Positions 9,596 to 20,042 of a stretch of DNA of 25,697 nucleotides are shown here, one piece after another (positions within the stretch are counted from its first letter, which is position 1; each line of letters begins with the position of its first letter). The translations under genes and the position numbers were made by a program. The notes beneath the pieces are model-generated. The model was not told where the DNA came from. It saw only the letters and a list, made by a program, of their open reading frames with translations, and ran no database searches. Source of the stretch: Haplosporangium gracile (taxonomy: Eukaryota > Mortierellomycota > Mortierellomycetes > Mortierellales > Mortierellaceae); contig JAAAUF010000611.1 of assembly GCA_015499985.1 (NCBI GenBank), forward strand, positions 1-25,697. The letters run 5' to 3'.

Positions 9596-11247
9596 TTGCT
9601 ATTTTTCTCAAGATCGAATGGATGGAGTGGGTTTGTGTAATAAGGGTTGGTTGAGTTGACAGATCGACACTCAATAGGGGATTATGTGTTGTGAGTGTGA
9701 GGAAAGGGGAATTGTCGATGGGTGAGGAGTCAGGTCAATTGAAGCAACAAGAAGAAGAAAGAGAAGAGAAAGAAAAGAAATGAAAAGAGAAGAGGAGAAG
9801 AGGAGAAGAAAAGAAGAAGAAATAACAAAAATATTGAGTATGAATCACACGGGCGGAGAAGAGGGCGGAGCAGAAAATATTATGTATGAAAAGAAAGCCT
9901 AATGGGAGAGAGGGCGGGTAGTCAATCAAAGCTAAAAAGTGGTCTAATGTCAGGGTGGAGTCAACTCCGAGTCAAAGGAAGGAGTAGAAAGGAAGAGACG
10001 AACCAGTGAAGACAGCAAATGGGCAAGAAAGTCTACGAAGTGAGGTAAAAAAGAGTAAGAAAGCGGCGAAGGCAAAAGTAAATGAACGGCTCAAATAGTA
10101 GGCTGTGACAAACACAAAAGAAAGAAGAGTAAAAATGAAAAGCTGAGAGATAAAAAAAAAAGGATTACAGTTGTAGATGTGTCGAAGACGACAAAGGCAG
10201 AACAAGGATTGAAGCGAAGCAAAAAGATAGAAGGATCCTTTGAGAGTAAAGAGAAGAGCGGAAATAGAATGCAATGATGAGACAAAAGAAAATACGGCGC
10301 ATTGCCGAGCTTTATACTTTTTCTTCCATCCTGCTGAGTCTTCATCAATTATTCATAATCCCTTGTTAACTCATGTCTGAGCTCTGTCTTGTCGATCCTC
10401 TCTTTCTCTCTTTCTTCTATTTCTCCATCTGCGCACTCTCTCGCGCGTGATCTCCCTCCACTTCCTTCCTCTCCCTTACTTATGTCACATAAACAGAGTA
10501 CCACATAGATGAGGTTCATGACAAATGGCCATTAATCCTTATGACATTCCACCGCAGGTTTATATCCCCTCCAAGATTGGTTAATAATTTTTGGTGGCGT
10601 TAAATCATCCTTTCCTTTTCTGAACAAAGTGAAATAAAATGCGGTGCCTTCAGCCATTTATGCCATGCGTTTACCTTACATGGAAAAATATATATAAAAG
10701 AAGGCATAGCGCCAACCTTTGATGCCATCTTCGGCTCCCTCAACCGTTATTGTTCCCCTGGTACTCCAAACGATGGTCTAGCTTATTCCTTTTCCTCGGC
10801 AAACGAAGAAAAATGAATGACCTTTGACGATAGACGAAGAAGAAGACGACCCGTGGCTTTGCTGGGATTTAGGTCAAACGTTCAGAACTTGACTGGCCAT
10901 TGCAGTGAAAGGACAAGCCACCTGCTCTTCTGTTTTCCGTCTTTAGTGGTTTGTCATCACAAGCGCCTTTCGATGTTTGTTTCAATCATCATCATCGATT
11001 AAAGTAGCGCACATGTTACAAGGATAGGAGAAAAGAAAGGGGGTCAACGGTGACTCAAGAAAAAAAAATGGCTCAGTCAACGACACAAAGATGATGCCAG
11101 AGCACAGCAATGTGGCAAAAAAAAATAAAATAAAAATCTCACCCACCGTATGTATGTTAGGTCTATGTCCTCGGAACGTTTAATGATGAAAATAATGGGA
11201 TGAAAAGGCAGCGGAAAATGGTAAAGAAAAAAAAGAAAATGGTAGAT
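9596..11247. other. Intergenic region, purine-rich on the plus strand
   Basis: About 1.65 kb between the MFS start and the mL38 stop. From about 9690 to 10290 the plus strand is dominated by A and G in long runs, so the presumed MFS leader and promoter are CT-rich. A TATATATAAAAG element lies near 10688-10700, but I see no convincing gene downstream of it; the longest plus ORF (61 codons at 10817-11002) has no recognisable domain. Confidence 0.5.
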
Positions 11248-12911
11248 TTACATATGAATGAACTTCTTCTTCTTCTGTCCAGTCTCGTCAAGAAGCTCAT
11301 CAACCTTGGGCTGGTTGCCATAGACAGGCTCATCCTGCTGAAGAACCTCCTTGTAGATCCGGCTGACATCCTTATCCCAGACCTGACGGAAGAAAGTCAA
11401 GCCCTTCACCTCCAGCTTGAAATGTGAGCACAGATCAAGGAGCGTGGTCTCTCTTGAAATCTGGGTCGCGTCAATCTGAATCTTATCTTGACCGTTGTTA
11501 GGCTGCTCTGCCAACAAAAGTGTGTAACGGTGGTATTTCGTACCCTTGGGAGGGTGAGGCGCCAAGTACGACAACACAACGTCTGCATTCTCCTTGGTCA
11601 ACTCTGCCTGTGTTGCTGACAATGGCACATTAGCACTATTTTTCGTTGAGTAAAGAGTAGGCAGGTGCCATGGTTAGAATTCAAGTCATTATCAGAACCA
11701 AGTAAGAGAAACATGTTGGCCTCAGTAGCAATTGTTCTTGTAAAAATCATCACTACTGTGCTTTCTTATGTCGTTAAGACAACACCTGTCCTCTTATCCA
11801 ATTGGTGATATCAAACGTGTTCGTATTATCCACTACGACAGTATTCCAATGCCATCAACGCGATATCCTTTGACAATGCGCTATTTCCCACTGTGACATG
11901 GCAATGTTCCTGAGTAACATTCTTCCACCTGAAAAAAAAGAAAAACAACCAAGACTTACATCAACCAGTGCAACTGCTGCTTGTAGGTCTCATTCTCGAC
12001 ATCAGGCATATCCGGGTCAACAAGGGCAACAGTGTAATATCTCTGCTCAGGGTGGAAAGATGTAACATTGACCTTGGGCTCCTTGATAGTCTTTCCGGGC
12101 AAGAGGAACGATCCCGTCTCAAAGTATCCGTCCGCAATCTTAGTTCCCTGAGGGATCGATCCTGCACCGAAATCCAGCTGAACGTTGACTGAGGGTGCGA
12201 AGGCGGGCAAGAGATCAGGGGAGACAAACATCTGGGCGGTACGCTGCTGGATCACGGGGAGGGTCTCGCGCTTGAACTGCTTGCCCTTCATGAAACGGAA
12301 GACTGCCTTGGACATGTCGACGTTCTTGTTGTTCTTGAACTGCCACTGAATCTCGGGATCGTTGATCTCGGCGTATGCCTCCTGCTTGAAGATCTTTTCC
12401 CTGAGTGCTGCGATCTCTGTATCCTTTGCGGCTGATGGTGCGGCTATATTCGGGCAGGATCAAAGATATGCCATGAAGAGGTTAGCAATCTGTAATTAAA
12501 TCAATTGAGCTTCACCAAGATTTGAAGCCAAAAAAAGTCTCTTTGACTCAAACCTTTAACCAATTGGGCCAAGGTGGCCTCCATGTTCTTGATATCGGCC
12601 AGGCGCTTAGTCTTGTCCTCTGCAATGACCTTCAAGGCCTCATCAAAAGTCTTGTTGACGCCCAGAGCAGGGGCCTGGTAGGTGGGCTCAACAGCGCTTC
12701 TGGCAACCGACTTGACAGAGAATGCGCGAGTGGGCTACATATTTGGTTCAATAAGTGTTCCTGAGACGTTAGTCCCTGACCATATGTTTTCTTTTAGGCT
12801 GATCAGTTTTAGTGAGTCCGGGAATGAGGAGAATGAAATGAAAAAGTAAGAAAAAAGTACCATGGCGGAGCATGACCTGCCAGCCCTGAGGACGACACGA
12901 GGGAACGACAT
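11248..12911 (-). CDS. MRPL35: Mitochondrial large-subunit ribosomal protein mL38 (PEBP-fold)
   Basis: Exons (minus): 12911-12861, 12734-12554, 12443-11960, 11635-11248, giving 367 aa. mL38 is a structural protein of the mitochondrial large ribosomal subunit built on a phosphatidylethanolamine-binding-protein fold. The N-terminus is Arg/Ser-rich with no acidic residue before Glu-33 (MSFPRVVLRAGRSCSAM, then PTRAFSVKSVARSA), as expected for a matrix-targeting presequence. The PEBP signature VALVDPDMP (DPDMP at 220-224) is followed by LHWLIANVPLS, rebuilt across the third junction, and by KGTKYHRYTLLL. The second intron has an unusual GTTTGA donor, but the phase (G+CC, Ala-78) and the sequence AAPSAAKDTEI fit. 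The third intron is 324 nt. The gene is transcribed away from uS9. A CA/TG microsatellite lies just upstream of the ATG. Confidence 0.93.
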
Positions 12912-13707
12912 GACAAGTGTGTGTGTGTGTGTGTGTGTGAAGGGGGTGGAGTGGAGGGAGACGGAGAGACGACGAGAAGCAGGTGCCAGGTGTGTACAAG
13001 TCAATCCCGAGGGCGAAAGTTGTTTACAAGGCACACTCCTGGATAGGACTGCTCTCTTTCTCTTGGAGGGCAGGGCTGGCGAGTAATTCTTTTGGGCCGT
13101 GTGCTGGATCAAAGACAAAGTAAGAGGGAAATTTAAGCGACCAAGCCACATAAATTATTTGGCCTTGCGTTCAGCTAGACAGACAGGCTGAGGATATATG
13201 CGGCAGACGGGCCTGGTGATAGATCCCTCTCTTTCATCTTTGACTTGGTACATAATGGAGATATTGGCTGGTGGACTAGACATCCACACACATCCGTATA
13301 CCTACAGGAGACTTACATCCATCGATCAATATACACACACTTCCATGCATCCAACCATCCGGAAACACTTACGACAGCACCCCATAACTCCACCTATCGC
13401 CATCCTGCCATCAACAAAAAAAAAAAATAATATGTCGGGACTCGATAAACGGAAGATCAACTTTTTACTTCAGAGAGGGAGAACCCATCATCCATCAGTC
13501 TCCAACCTGTTTGTCGGATTCACCACTAGTCTTCTGACCGCTTAGTGTACAGAATCGAAGTGTGGGTTGATGCAGAAACCATCAAGGACCAACAATCAGC
13601 CAAGCAGGAGTAAACCATCATCACTTTAACAAGAAAAAAAAGCACAGTTTGAACTGACTCTACCGAAACTTTGTACATTTGTTTGTGCTTCTAGGCATTT
13701 ATTCATC
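12912..13707. promoter_or_regulatory. Shared divergent promoter region of mL38 and uS9 genes
   Basis: About 800 bp separate two outward-facing translation genes. The mL38 side begins with a TG/CA run (about 12917-12939) and a CT-rich leader. The uS9 side is CT- and CA-rich and contains TTCTAG about 17 bases before the ATG, which could be the 3' splice site of a leader intron. I could not identify a known ribosomal-protein promoter motif. Confidence 0.5.
12917..12939. repeat. TG/CA microsatellite in the mL38 leader
   Basis: A perfect dinucleotide run of about 11 units lies a few bases upstream of the mL38 start codon, so it would be part of the mRNA leader (CA repeats in the transcript). Confidence 0.9.
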
Positions 13708-14865
13708 ATGTCCTCCGACTCGAAGAGTGTTCAGTGCTACGGCCGCAAGGCAAGTCTCTTTTTGGCAACGGAAAGCGGACTGCAGAAGTGACGGAGAAGT
13801 GTTACAGGAAGGGTCTACAGGAGTAGAGTGACTTGGGAGGAGAGCAGGCTAGCAGGATCATACCATCACTCGACAAACACAGACGATCCATCATAGTGCA
13901 TACAGACTTTCAAACTGGCAACAGCAACTTCCCATCTACTTTAAAACGGGGATACTATGATCGCTCGGAAACCACCTTGCAATCTGAAGACAACTCTGAA
14001 GCACACAACATACGATGGCACACGACACACCTGAACAGCTATGCTCAGCTGTGCCGTGTTTGGACAACTGAAGCGGAACGAGCTACGCCCAAGAAACGTT
14101 ACTACTCGCCTTTTTCAAGCCCGCTCTCAATGGCAGTCAGCTTCAGTCTATCTACAATATACACAACCCTCCAGCGCCAATTGCCGTGACCAAGCGATAG
14201 ATCGACCAAAGGCGACACGCACTTTACAGGAACCGCCGACAGCTCTTTTATTCTGCCTCCGGAATATGTACATTAAGACCGTACATTGACAGGATTATTC
14301 AAATAGAACGGAGAAATGAACAGCCTTAGGCTAACCAAGCCTCTATTTTATGATCTACAACCTTATAGAAAACCGCCACTGCCGTTGCTCACTGCAAGGC
14401 CGGCAAGGGTCTTATCCGCCTTAACGGATCCCCCATTGAGCTCGTTGAGCCCGATGTCTTGAAGTTCAAGGTCTACGAGCCCATCCTCCGCGTCGGCTCT
14501 GACAAGTTCGCCAACGTCGATATCCGCATCCGCGTCAAGGGTGGTGGACACACTTCCCAGATCTACGCTATCCGTCAGGCTCTTGCCAAGGCCATCGTTG
14601 CCTACTACCAGAAGTACGTCGATGAGGCCTCCAAGAACGAGCTCAAGCAGATCTTCCTCCAGTACGACCGTACCCTCCTCGTCGCTGATCCCCGTCGCTG
14701 CGAGCCCAAGAAGTTCGGTGGTGCTGGTGCCCGTGCCAGGTATGTTACATTTTTTTTTTGTTTTTTTGGCGTTGTTCATTGTTCAAAGTGCGCGTTACTT
14801 ACATATCTCTTCTCTTTATCTTTATATCTTTCCAACAAAACAGATACCAGAAGTCTTACCGTTAA
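13708..14865 (+). CDS. RPS16: 40S ribosomal protein S16 (uS9)
   Basis: Exons 13708-13749, 14369-14739 and 14844-14865 give 144 aa, the usual size. The protein matches eukaryotic uS9 along its full length: [58 protein letters not shown] core ([20 protein letters not shown]), [16 protein letters not shown] at the C-terminus, which reaches the decoding-centre tRNA. The first intron (619 nt) begins with GC: AAG/GCAAGT, a GC-AG intron whose other donor bases pair perfectly with U1. The second intron is 104 nt (GTATGT...CAG) and splits the Arg codon before the conserved YQKSYR. An AATAAA lies at 14985-14990. Codon use is C-ending and biased, as expected for a highly expressed gene. The alternative without the short first exon would lack the conserved N-terminus. 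Confidence 0.98.
13750..14368 (+). other. GC-AG intron of the uS9 gene
   Basis: The junction reads CGCAAG/GCAAGT at the 5' end and CTTATAG/AAAACC at the 3' end. No GT donor in the right phase is available next to the conserved GRK codons. The intron is unusually long here (619 nt). I looked for C/D or H/ACA snoRNA boxes inside and saw no convincing set. Confidence 0.85.
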
Positions 14866-15198
14866 ATGGCGAGGGACTGGCGGGATGTTCGACTTTTTAT
14901 TTGCGACTTGTTTCCGTTTTTTCTGAAGTTGTATTTCCCTTCCCGGACTCTTCATCAAGCAGCAATATGGATCGTACATACTCGAATAAATCACAATCCG
15001 TAAATGTAGCCATTCGTCCACCACTATTCTTTTCTGTTTTTCATGCCTTTTCTTTCTCTCACGCGGTGCTTTCATGGAACTACGCGCTTATTTCATAAGC
15101 GCAACTGACACACGTAAATTAATTAGAAAAGACGGGAATAGAGTGGAAATGTAGTATACTTCAGCAAGCACTTTGCGAAGAGTAAGAGTTCTTTTTAT
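14866..15198. other. Convergent 3' flanks of uS9 and RNA exonuclease genes
   Basis: About 330 bp with AATAAA for the plus gene at 14985-14990. The minus-strand gene has AATAAA overlapping its own stop codon at 15194-15199. No coding signal seen. Confidence 0.55.
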
Positions 15199-17262
15199 TC
15201 AAGTGGCCGCGTCTTTTTCCATTTTGATGCGGACCAGGTCCAAACACGTCTTAGCGTCCTCAAAAGAGTCGTGTCCAGATTCGGATTCTTGGATGTTGAT
15301 CGACAAGTGCATCTTGGCCAGCTTCTGGAGCGAGTATCTGTAGTTCAAATACGCCTGTGGATGTGGGTACAACTATCACACACACACACACACATACACA
15401 CACACACATAAACATACAGAAAAACGGACGCAAATTGATACTTGATCAGCAAACAACATCCTTTGCCATAAGTCAAAATAACTTCGCTTTTTTCGTTTCT
15501 CATATCACTTCAAGCTTACCATGGCGGTATCAATAACCTTCGTATGGATCAACCTCAGCACCTTGAAATCATTCTCAAGACTTTGTCCCACAATAATCGT
15601 ATCCTGATTAACCAACTCCAAGAATTTGTCCCTTGCCTGCTCAAGGTCCAGTTTTGCATCTTCGAGAGACGTGATGCCGCTGAACCGCGAGTTCATATCC
15701 AGGACTGGGTGGCTAGGCTTAATTAGTTCGTCCATGATGACTTTTCCGAGTTTGTCGACGACCGATATCCTAATCAATTCGAAGCCTCCCGTCGTATAGC
15801 ACTACAGTATGCGATTGAGCAGAATTAAAAAAAAAAAAAAAAAACGAAATAATTAGAATGGAGTTTTGCTTCCTTTACAAGTTTTTTTTGCAAAGGGACA
15901 AAAATTAACAGAAAAGTTGAAAGGGTACCATTTCACAGTCCATGGCGACGACAGAGTAGGGTTTCTTGCCTCCCAGGCAGTCCTTGGGCATTTCGATGAA
16001 CGGTATCCGGCAATGGAGATCAAGGAACTCGTCATCCTTGAACACATGTGGGCCATCCTGACATCCTATGCTTCCTTGAGGAGCATCGCAGCACGGAAAG
16101 TACTTGATCTTGTCGCCTATAGATTCCAACGAGCGATGAATGTTAAAGCCACCATTTTCAGCCCTTGAAGAACGCATCGAATATAACAGACAGCTAGAAG
16201 AAAGCGCAATTTACCGTTATGAAGTTTGTTACGGAGGCGCATCTGATGGTACTGACAAGCATGCATATCAACACCCTCCAAATCTTCCGAGACCTCAAAC
16301 ATCTTTGTACACCGCTCACACTCCTTCTTGGGATCGTACCGTGGCGGTATACCCGTCGGGATCGCCACAGGGTACCCATTCTCCTCCAACTGCTCAACCG
16401 TCTGGATATACCTCTCAGCACCCTTCCAGATCTTTTCCAACGCCACATCCTCACTCGCCTTCATACTCGGGTCCACCCAGACACCATCAATCCCAACATC
16501 ATCAATTCCGGTTGAGGCGGGCCGCTTCTTGAGTCGTTGGAGGATCGATGCTGCGAGGGACCGGTAGCTGCCTTGGTTGGTTTTCGAATGAATGTCCTTT
16601 TCTTGGTCGACTGCATGTGCGGTTGCGAGACAGGCTCCTTCTTGAGAGAGAGGGGTGTAGATGCGAAGGAACTCATTGTAGAATTGGGTTGCTACTGCTT
16701 GCCGGAAGAGGGGTTTGCTGTGTGCTCGGATGTCGACCTTGAGAACTGGAGGTCCTGATACAGTCAACTTACTTACCGAGTTGGAAGGTTTCGAGGTGGT
16801 GGCGGTTGTGGTGGCTGGTTTGCGTGCGAAGTTGTCGGGTCTTGCCATGAGCACGGCTGGCGTTGTAATTGCCTTTGACGTTGTTGCTGATCTGGACCCT
16901 GAAGGTGGCCCTGAAGAAATATCTGCGGCCAGTTTCCGTTTTTTGGCCGCCAACGCTGCCGCCTCCTCCGTCGACGACGCCTTTGAAGTCGATGATGTCG
17001 ATGATGAAGCGGAAGCTGACTTCCCAGAGACAGTTGGCGTTGGTTTCGAGACTCGTTGTTGTTGTGAGGTAGATGCCTGTCCTGAACGCGAAACCTCAGA
17101 AGTGTTCAACTTGCGTTTCTGAGGAGCGGGAGTTGGCAAAGGCTCAGGAGGAGGAGGAGGAGTGTCCTTGAGGGTGTGTGAGTAGACGCAGAAGGATTCG
17201 CGTGGACATGCAGGCATGAAGGGACATGGTATCCCGCTGAATAGTCCTGATGAAGCGAACAT
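15199..17262 (-). CDS. REXO1/Rex3-like DEDDh RNA exonuclease with CCCH zinc finger
   Basis: Exons (minus): 17262-16215, 16116-15929, 15801-15520, 15354-15199, giving 557 aa. The family trims 3' ends of structured RNAs (5S rRNA, RNase MRP RNA, tRNA precursors) in the nucleus. The N-terminus has C13-x5-C19-x5-C25-x3-H29, a CCCH finger, followed by a Pro/Ser/Thr-rich low-complexity linker. A Cys/His module then reads FPCC...GCQDGPHVF (356-375). The exonuclease domain contains motif I VVAMDCEM (D409, E411), motif II GQSLENDFKVL (D490) and motif III HDSFEDAKTCL (H534, D539): all four acidic residues and the DEDDh histidine are present. Two of three junctions fall within the catalytic domain and restore these motifs. 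It resembles fungal Rex3 and animal REXO1; which ortholog it is cannot be settled here. Introns are 98, 127 and 165 nt; the last has a TG/CA microsatellite. Confidence 0.93.
15372..15410. repeat. CA/TG microsatellite in an intron of the RNA exonuclease gene
   Basis: CA dinucleotides with a few interruptions (CATACA), located close to the 3' splice site of the last intron on the minus strand. Confidence 0.9.
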
Positions 17263-17630
17263 CGTTTGTTGATGCGTTCAGTGATGAAAAAAAAAAGAAA
17301 AAGAAAAAAGAGAGAGGAGCTTAATGAATGAGATGCAAGTTGTGAATGAGATCAGCTTCCGCCCTCGTTTGGCTCGCTCTTTTTTTGAGGGAGAAGTGAC
17401 TGCCTCAAGCAAGGGGATGATGATGATTGAGTGATAGAAATGATTGTGCGCGCACGGTCAGCAAACAACAACTGACAAGTCAACCAGCAACGTGCTCTTC
17501 TTTTTCTTCTTTTTCTTCTTCTTCCCTTTCTTCTCACTCCAGCAACACCTCCCTCACCATCACTCCTCACACCCTCGATACTGACCTCCGTCAACCAACC
17601 AACCAACCAACCAAAGCAAGTAGAAAGGAT
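17263..17630. promoter_or_regulatory. Divergent promoter region of RNA exonuclease and aldo-keto reductase genes
   Basis: About 370 bp between two outward-facing starts. The plus strand has a TTCTTTTTCTTC-rich tract (about 17500-17535) and CAAC units (17592-17614) just before the ATG at 17631. No named binding site recognised. Confidence 0.5.
17592..17614 (+). repeat. CAAC tetranucleotide microsatellite
   Basis: Five to six CAAC units in the presumed leader of the aldo-keto reductase gene, ending about 16 bases before its start codon. Confidence 0.85.
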
Positions 17631-20042
17631 ATGACAAGTCCGACATCACGAGCAATCTCTCGACTGGGGATCGGCTCCTACAGGCTGGCCCTGGGCGTGC
17701 CCGAGCACGAGCGAATCCTCTACAGAGCCCTCGAGCGACAAAAGGACCCTCGGCTCAACATCAATCTCATCGACACTTCCTCCAACTACTCTAACGGCCG
17801 AAGTGAACAGCTCATCGGGAAGGTTAGTTTTGTACTCTTTTTTTTGTACCTCGCAGGACCGAGGAACCAGGAAGGTGGAAAAGGACACAAGGCTGACTCT
17901 TGCTTTGGCGATGGGCTGTTAGGTGCTGTCGAATCCGCGACACAACACGTTACGCCGGGATGAGGTTGTTATTGCGACCAAGTTTGGGTACATCCAGAAC
18001 GAGAACATGCGACTTCTCTCTGAAGGTGTCTTTCAGGTAACAAGGCTTTTTTTTTTTTCTTGCAAATATGGAAGCCTATAATGAAAAGAAAAAGATTTCT
18101 CACGCCCTACTGTTTTTTTAACATTTTTTTCCTTTGGTCATTTGGTCTGAATGGACGCGCCAGAGGGTCCCACCGGAGGAGATTGTCGAGTACTCGCGGG
18201 AATGCTATCACTCCATCCACCCAGAGTTTATGAGGTATTTTTTTCATCATCCTCTTCCCCTGTCTCTCCCTCTCTCTGTCCTTCTCGCTATCAGTCTCTT
18301 GGCAATGGAGACATGCATGGTTGTCTCACCGTTCAATTATTTTTTTTGTGGGCGTATATCCTCTTCTCTCTTATTTGGGAGCATCCTCCGAACAAAAACA
18401 ACACTCACTGACTCACTCACATGGAACAATGCATGCGCCTGTCTGTACTTTTCAATTGTGAACTGGACACAAAATAGAGACCAGCTCACTCGGTCACTGG
18501 AAAGACTCAACACAAAATACGTCGACATCCTCTTCGTCCACAACCCAGAGTATTTCCTCATGACCAACGTCAAAGGCACCGAGGTCAACGTCAAAAGTAA
18601 GCACCTTTTTCACTATGAAACTTAACACCACCTTCACACTCTTGTCAACAGGAATACGAACCAACCACTACTACTTCCTCCACATAGAACACCAGACGAT
18701 CCTTCTGAACAGATTAGGTATCCTATTCGAAGAATTGGAACGAGAGATCGAAAAGGGCCGGATTCGAGCCTACGGGATCAGCAGTAACTCCTTCTCGCTC
18801 AAGCCGTCCCATGCACATTTCTTGCCGTATCAGGATCTGGTCAAGATGGCTTCCAGTGCTTTTGAGCGGATGCGGATCCAGAAAGAGCAGGAGCATGCTT
18901 TGTTTCTGGAGCAGCAACAACAGCAGCAGCCCTCGGGAGGTTTTGTAGGAGGTGGTGGTGGTAGTGGTAGGGTAGGAGGAGGAGCTGGGAGTAAGGTGTT
19001 TCCGCCAAGCAACAGTAATAGTTTCAGCACCACCAGCAAGACCACGCCACTTTCGCCCTCTCAAAAACTAGGAACATCCTCAACCTCCGACTCCCAGAAA
19101 CGCACCTCACCAACATCGCCAAAACTAGTCAACCGCTCAACCCACGGACTAGGATACCTCCAAATGCCCGGAAACCTCCTCGAAACCGAAGGTCTCCAAA
19201 CGACGGCCAAATGGGCAAAAACTAAAAACCTCTCCGTTTTTATCAACCGACCCCTCAACGCCATGTCGCCCGAATATGGTCCTGCCCGCTTGGCATCCTA
19301 CCCCGCACCCCTCAATCCAACCTACGCCGAAGCCAAGGACGAGATTCTGAGCGCACTTGTGGTGCTTGGTAAACAGAGGGAGTATTTGCAGCCCAAGATG
19401 GGGAGGTTGAAGGAGATGATTGAAGGGTTGGATGGGACACTGAGGACGGACAAGTTGTCGATTATTCAGATGGAGGGTGCTTCGGTCCGGAACCAGTTAC
19501 ACCAGGAGTTGGCGAAACCCGTCCCTGTCTCCCCTAAGCCCAAGGCTGGTAGTTGTTCTGGCGTTGTGTCACCACCGTTGTCACAGGCCGCTGCTGCAGC
19601 TGTTGATGCCTTCAAGACTGCTACATCGGCTACTATTTTAACAAAGTCCGCTACTGCTCACCAAACCGCGACAAAGTCTCCTACCTCCTCCTCCTCCTCT
19701 TCAACCTCTTCAACACCACTTCCCTTCACCAGCACCAGCCACGGCACACCAGGAAAAGTAACAGAACAAGAAATTGATCATCTAGTGAAATCCCTCGACC
19801 ACTACATTCACGCCTTCCACCAACAAGTTCGGTTCCAAGAAACCACCCGGATCAGCAAAATCATGACCGAGCGCGGTGTGAATCTGAAGGAAGAACCGAT
19901 CGAACAGTTTGCAGTCGAGTACTTGTTGGAGCATGATCAGGTCGATGCAGTGTTAATGGGGATGAAGCGGGAGCCATATGTTGATTTCGCGAGGGGGCTG
20001 TTGAAGTCATTGGTCGCTCCTCATTCTACTTCTACTTCTTAG
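17631..20042 (+). CDS. Aldo-keto reductase with two low-complexity insertions
   Basis: Exons 17631-17822, 17923-18036, 18164-18234, 18478-18596 and 18652-20042 give 628 aa, about twice the usual 300-350 aa. Aldo-keto reductases are NADPH-dependent TIM-barrel oxidoreductases. The catalytic tetrad is present: D48 and Y53 in LIDTSSNYSNG, K84 in VIATKFGY, H147 in ILFVHNPE. GRIRAYGISSNSF (201-213) is the next typical strand. A Gln/Gly/Ser-rich insertion (about 240-328, with six Gln) then interrupts the barrel, which resumes around INRPLNAM (363-370). A second Ser/Thr/Ala-rich insertion covers about 455-535 before a C-terminal part ending VDAVLMGMKREPYV. An in-frame ATG exists at 17427, but it would add a low-complexity leader; 17631 sits just before the first strand. 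The last intron is only 55 nt. Substrate unknown; resembles the galactose-dehydrogenase-like subgroup. Confidence 0.88.

Noticed and set aside
10817..11002. 61-codon frame with an Arg run, downstream of a TATATATAAAAG element
   Set aside because: No recognisable domain, no poly(A) signal placement or splice pattern to support it; likely chance.
13833..14189. 118-codon frame inside the long uS9 intron
   Set aside because: No domain, no splice-independent promoter, and uneven composition; consistent with chance in intronic sequence.
16755..16776. 22-base GTAAGTAAG...CAG stretch within the RNA exonuclease exon, resembling a mini-intron
   Set aside because: Too short to be spliced, and removal would shift the reading frame; the unspliced frame is continuous.
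16715..17122. 135-codon plus-strand frame opposite the RNA exonuclease linker
   Set aside because: Antisense shadow of a low-complexity coding region; no independent support.
17427..17630. In-frame N-terminal extension of the aldo-keto reductase
   Set aside because: The extension is Ser/Thr low complexity from CT-rich leader DNA, and the first barrel strand begins right after the ATG at 17631. Kept only as an alternative start.
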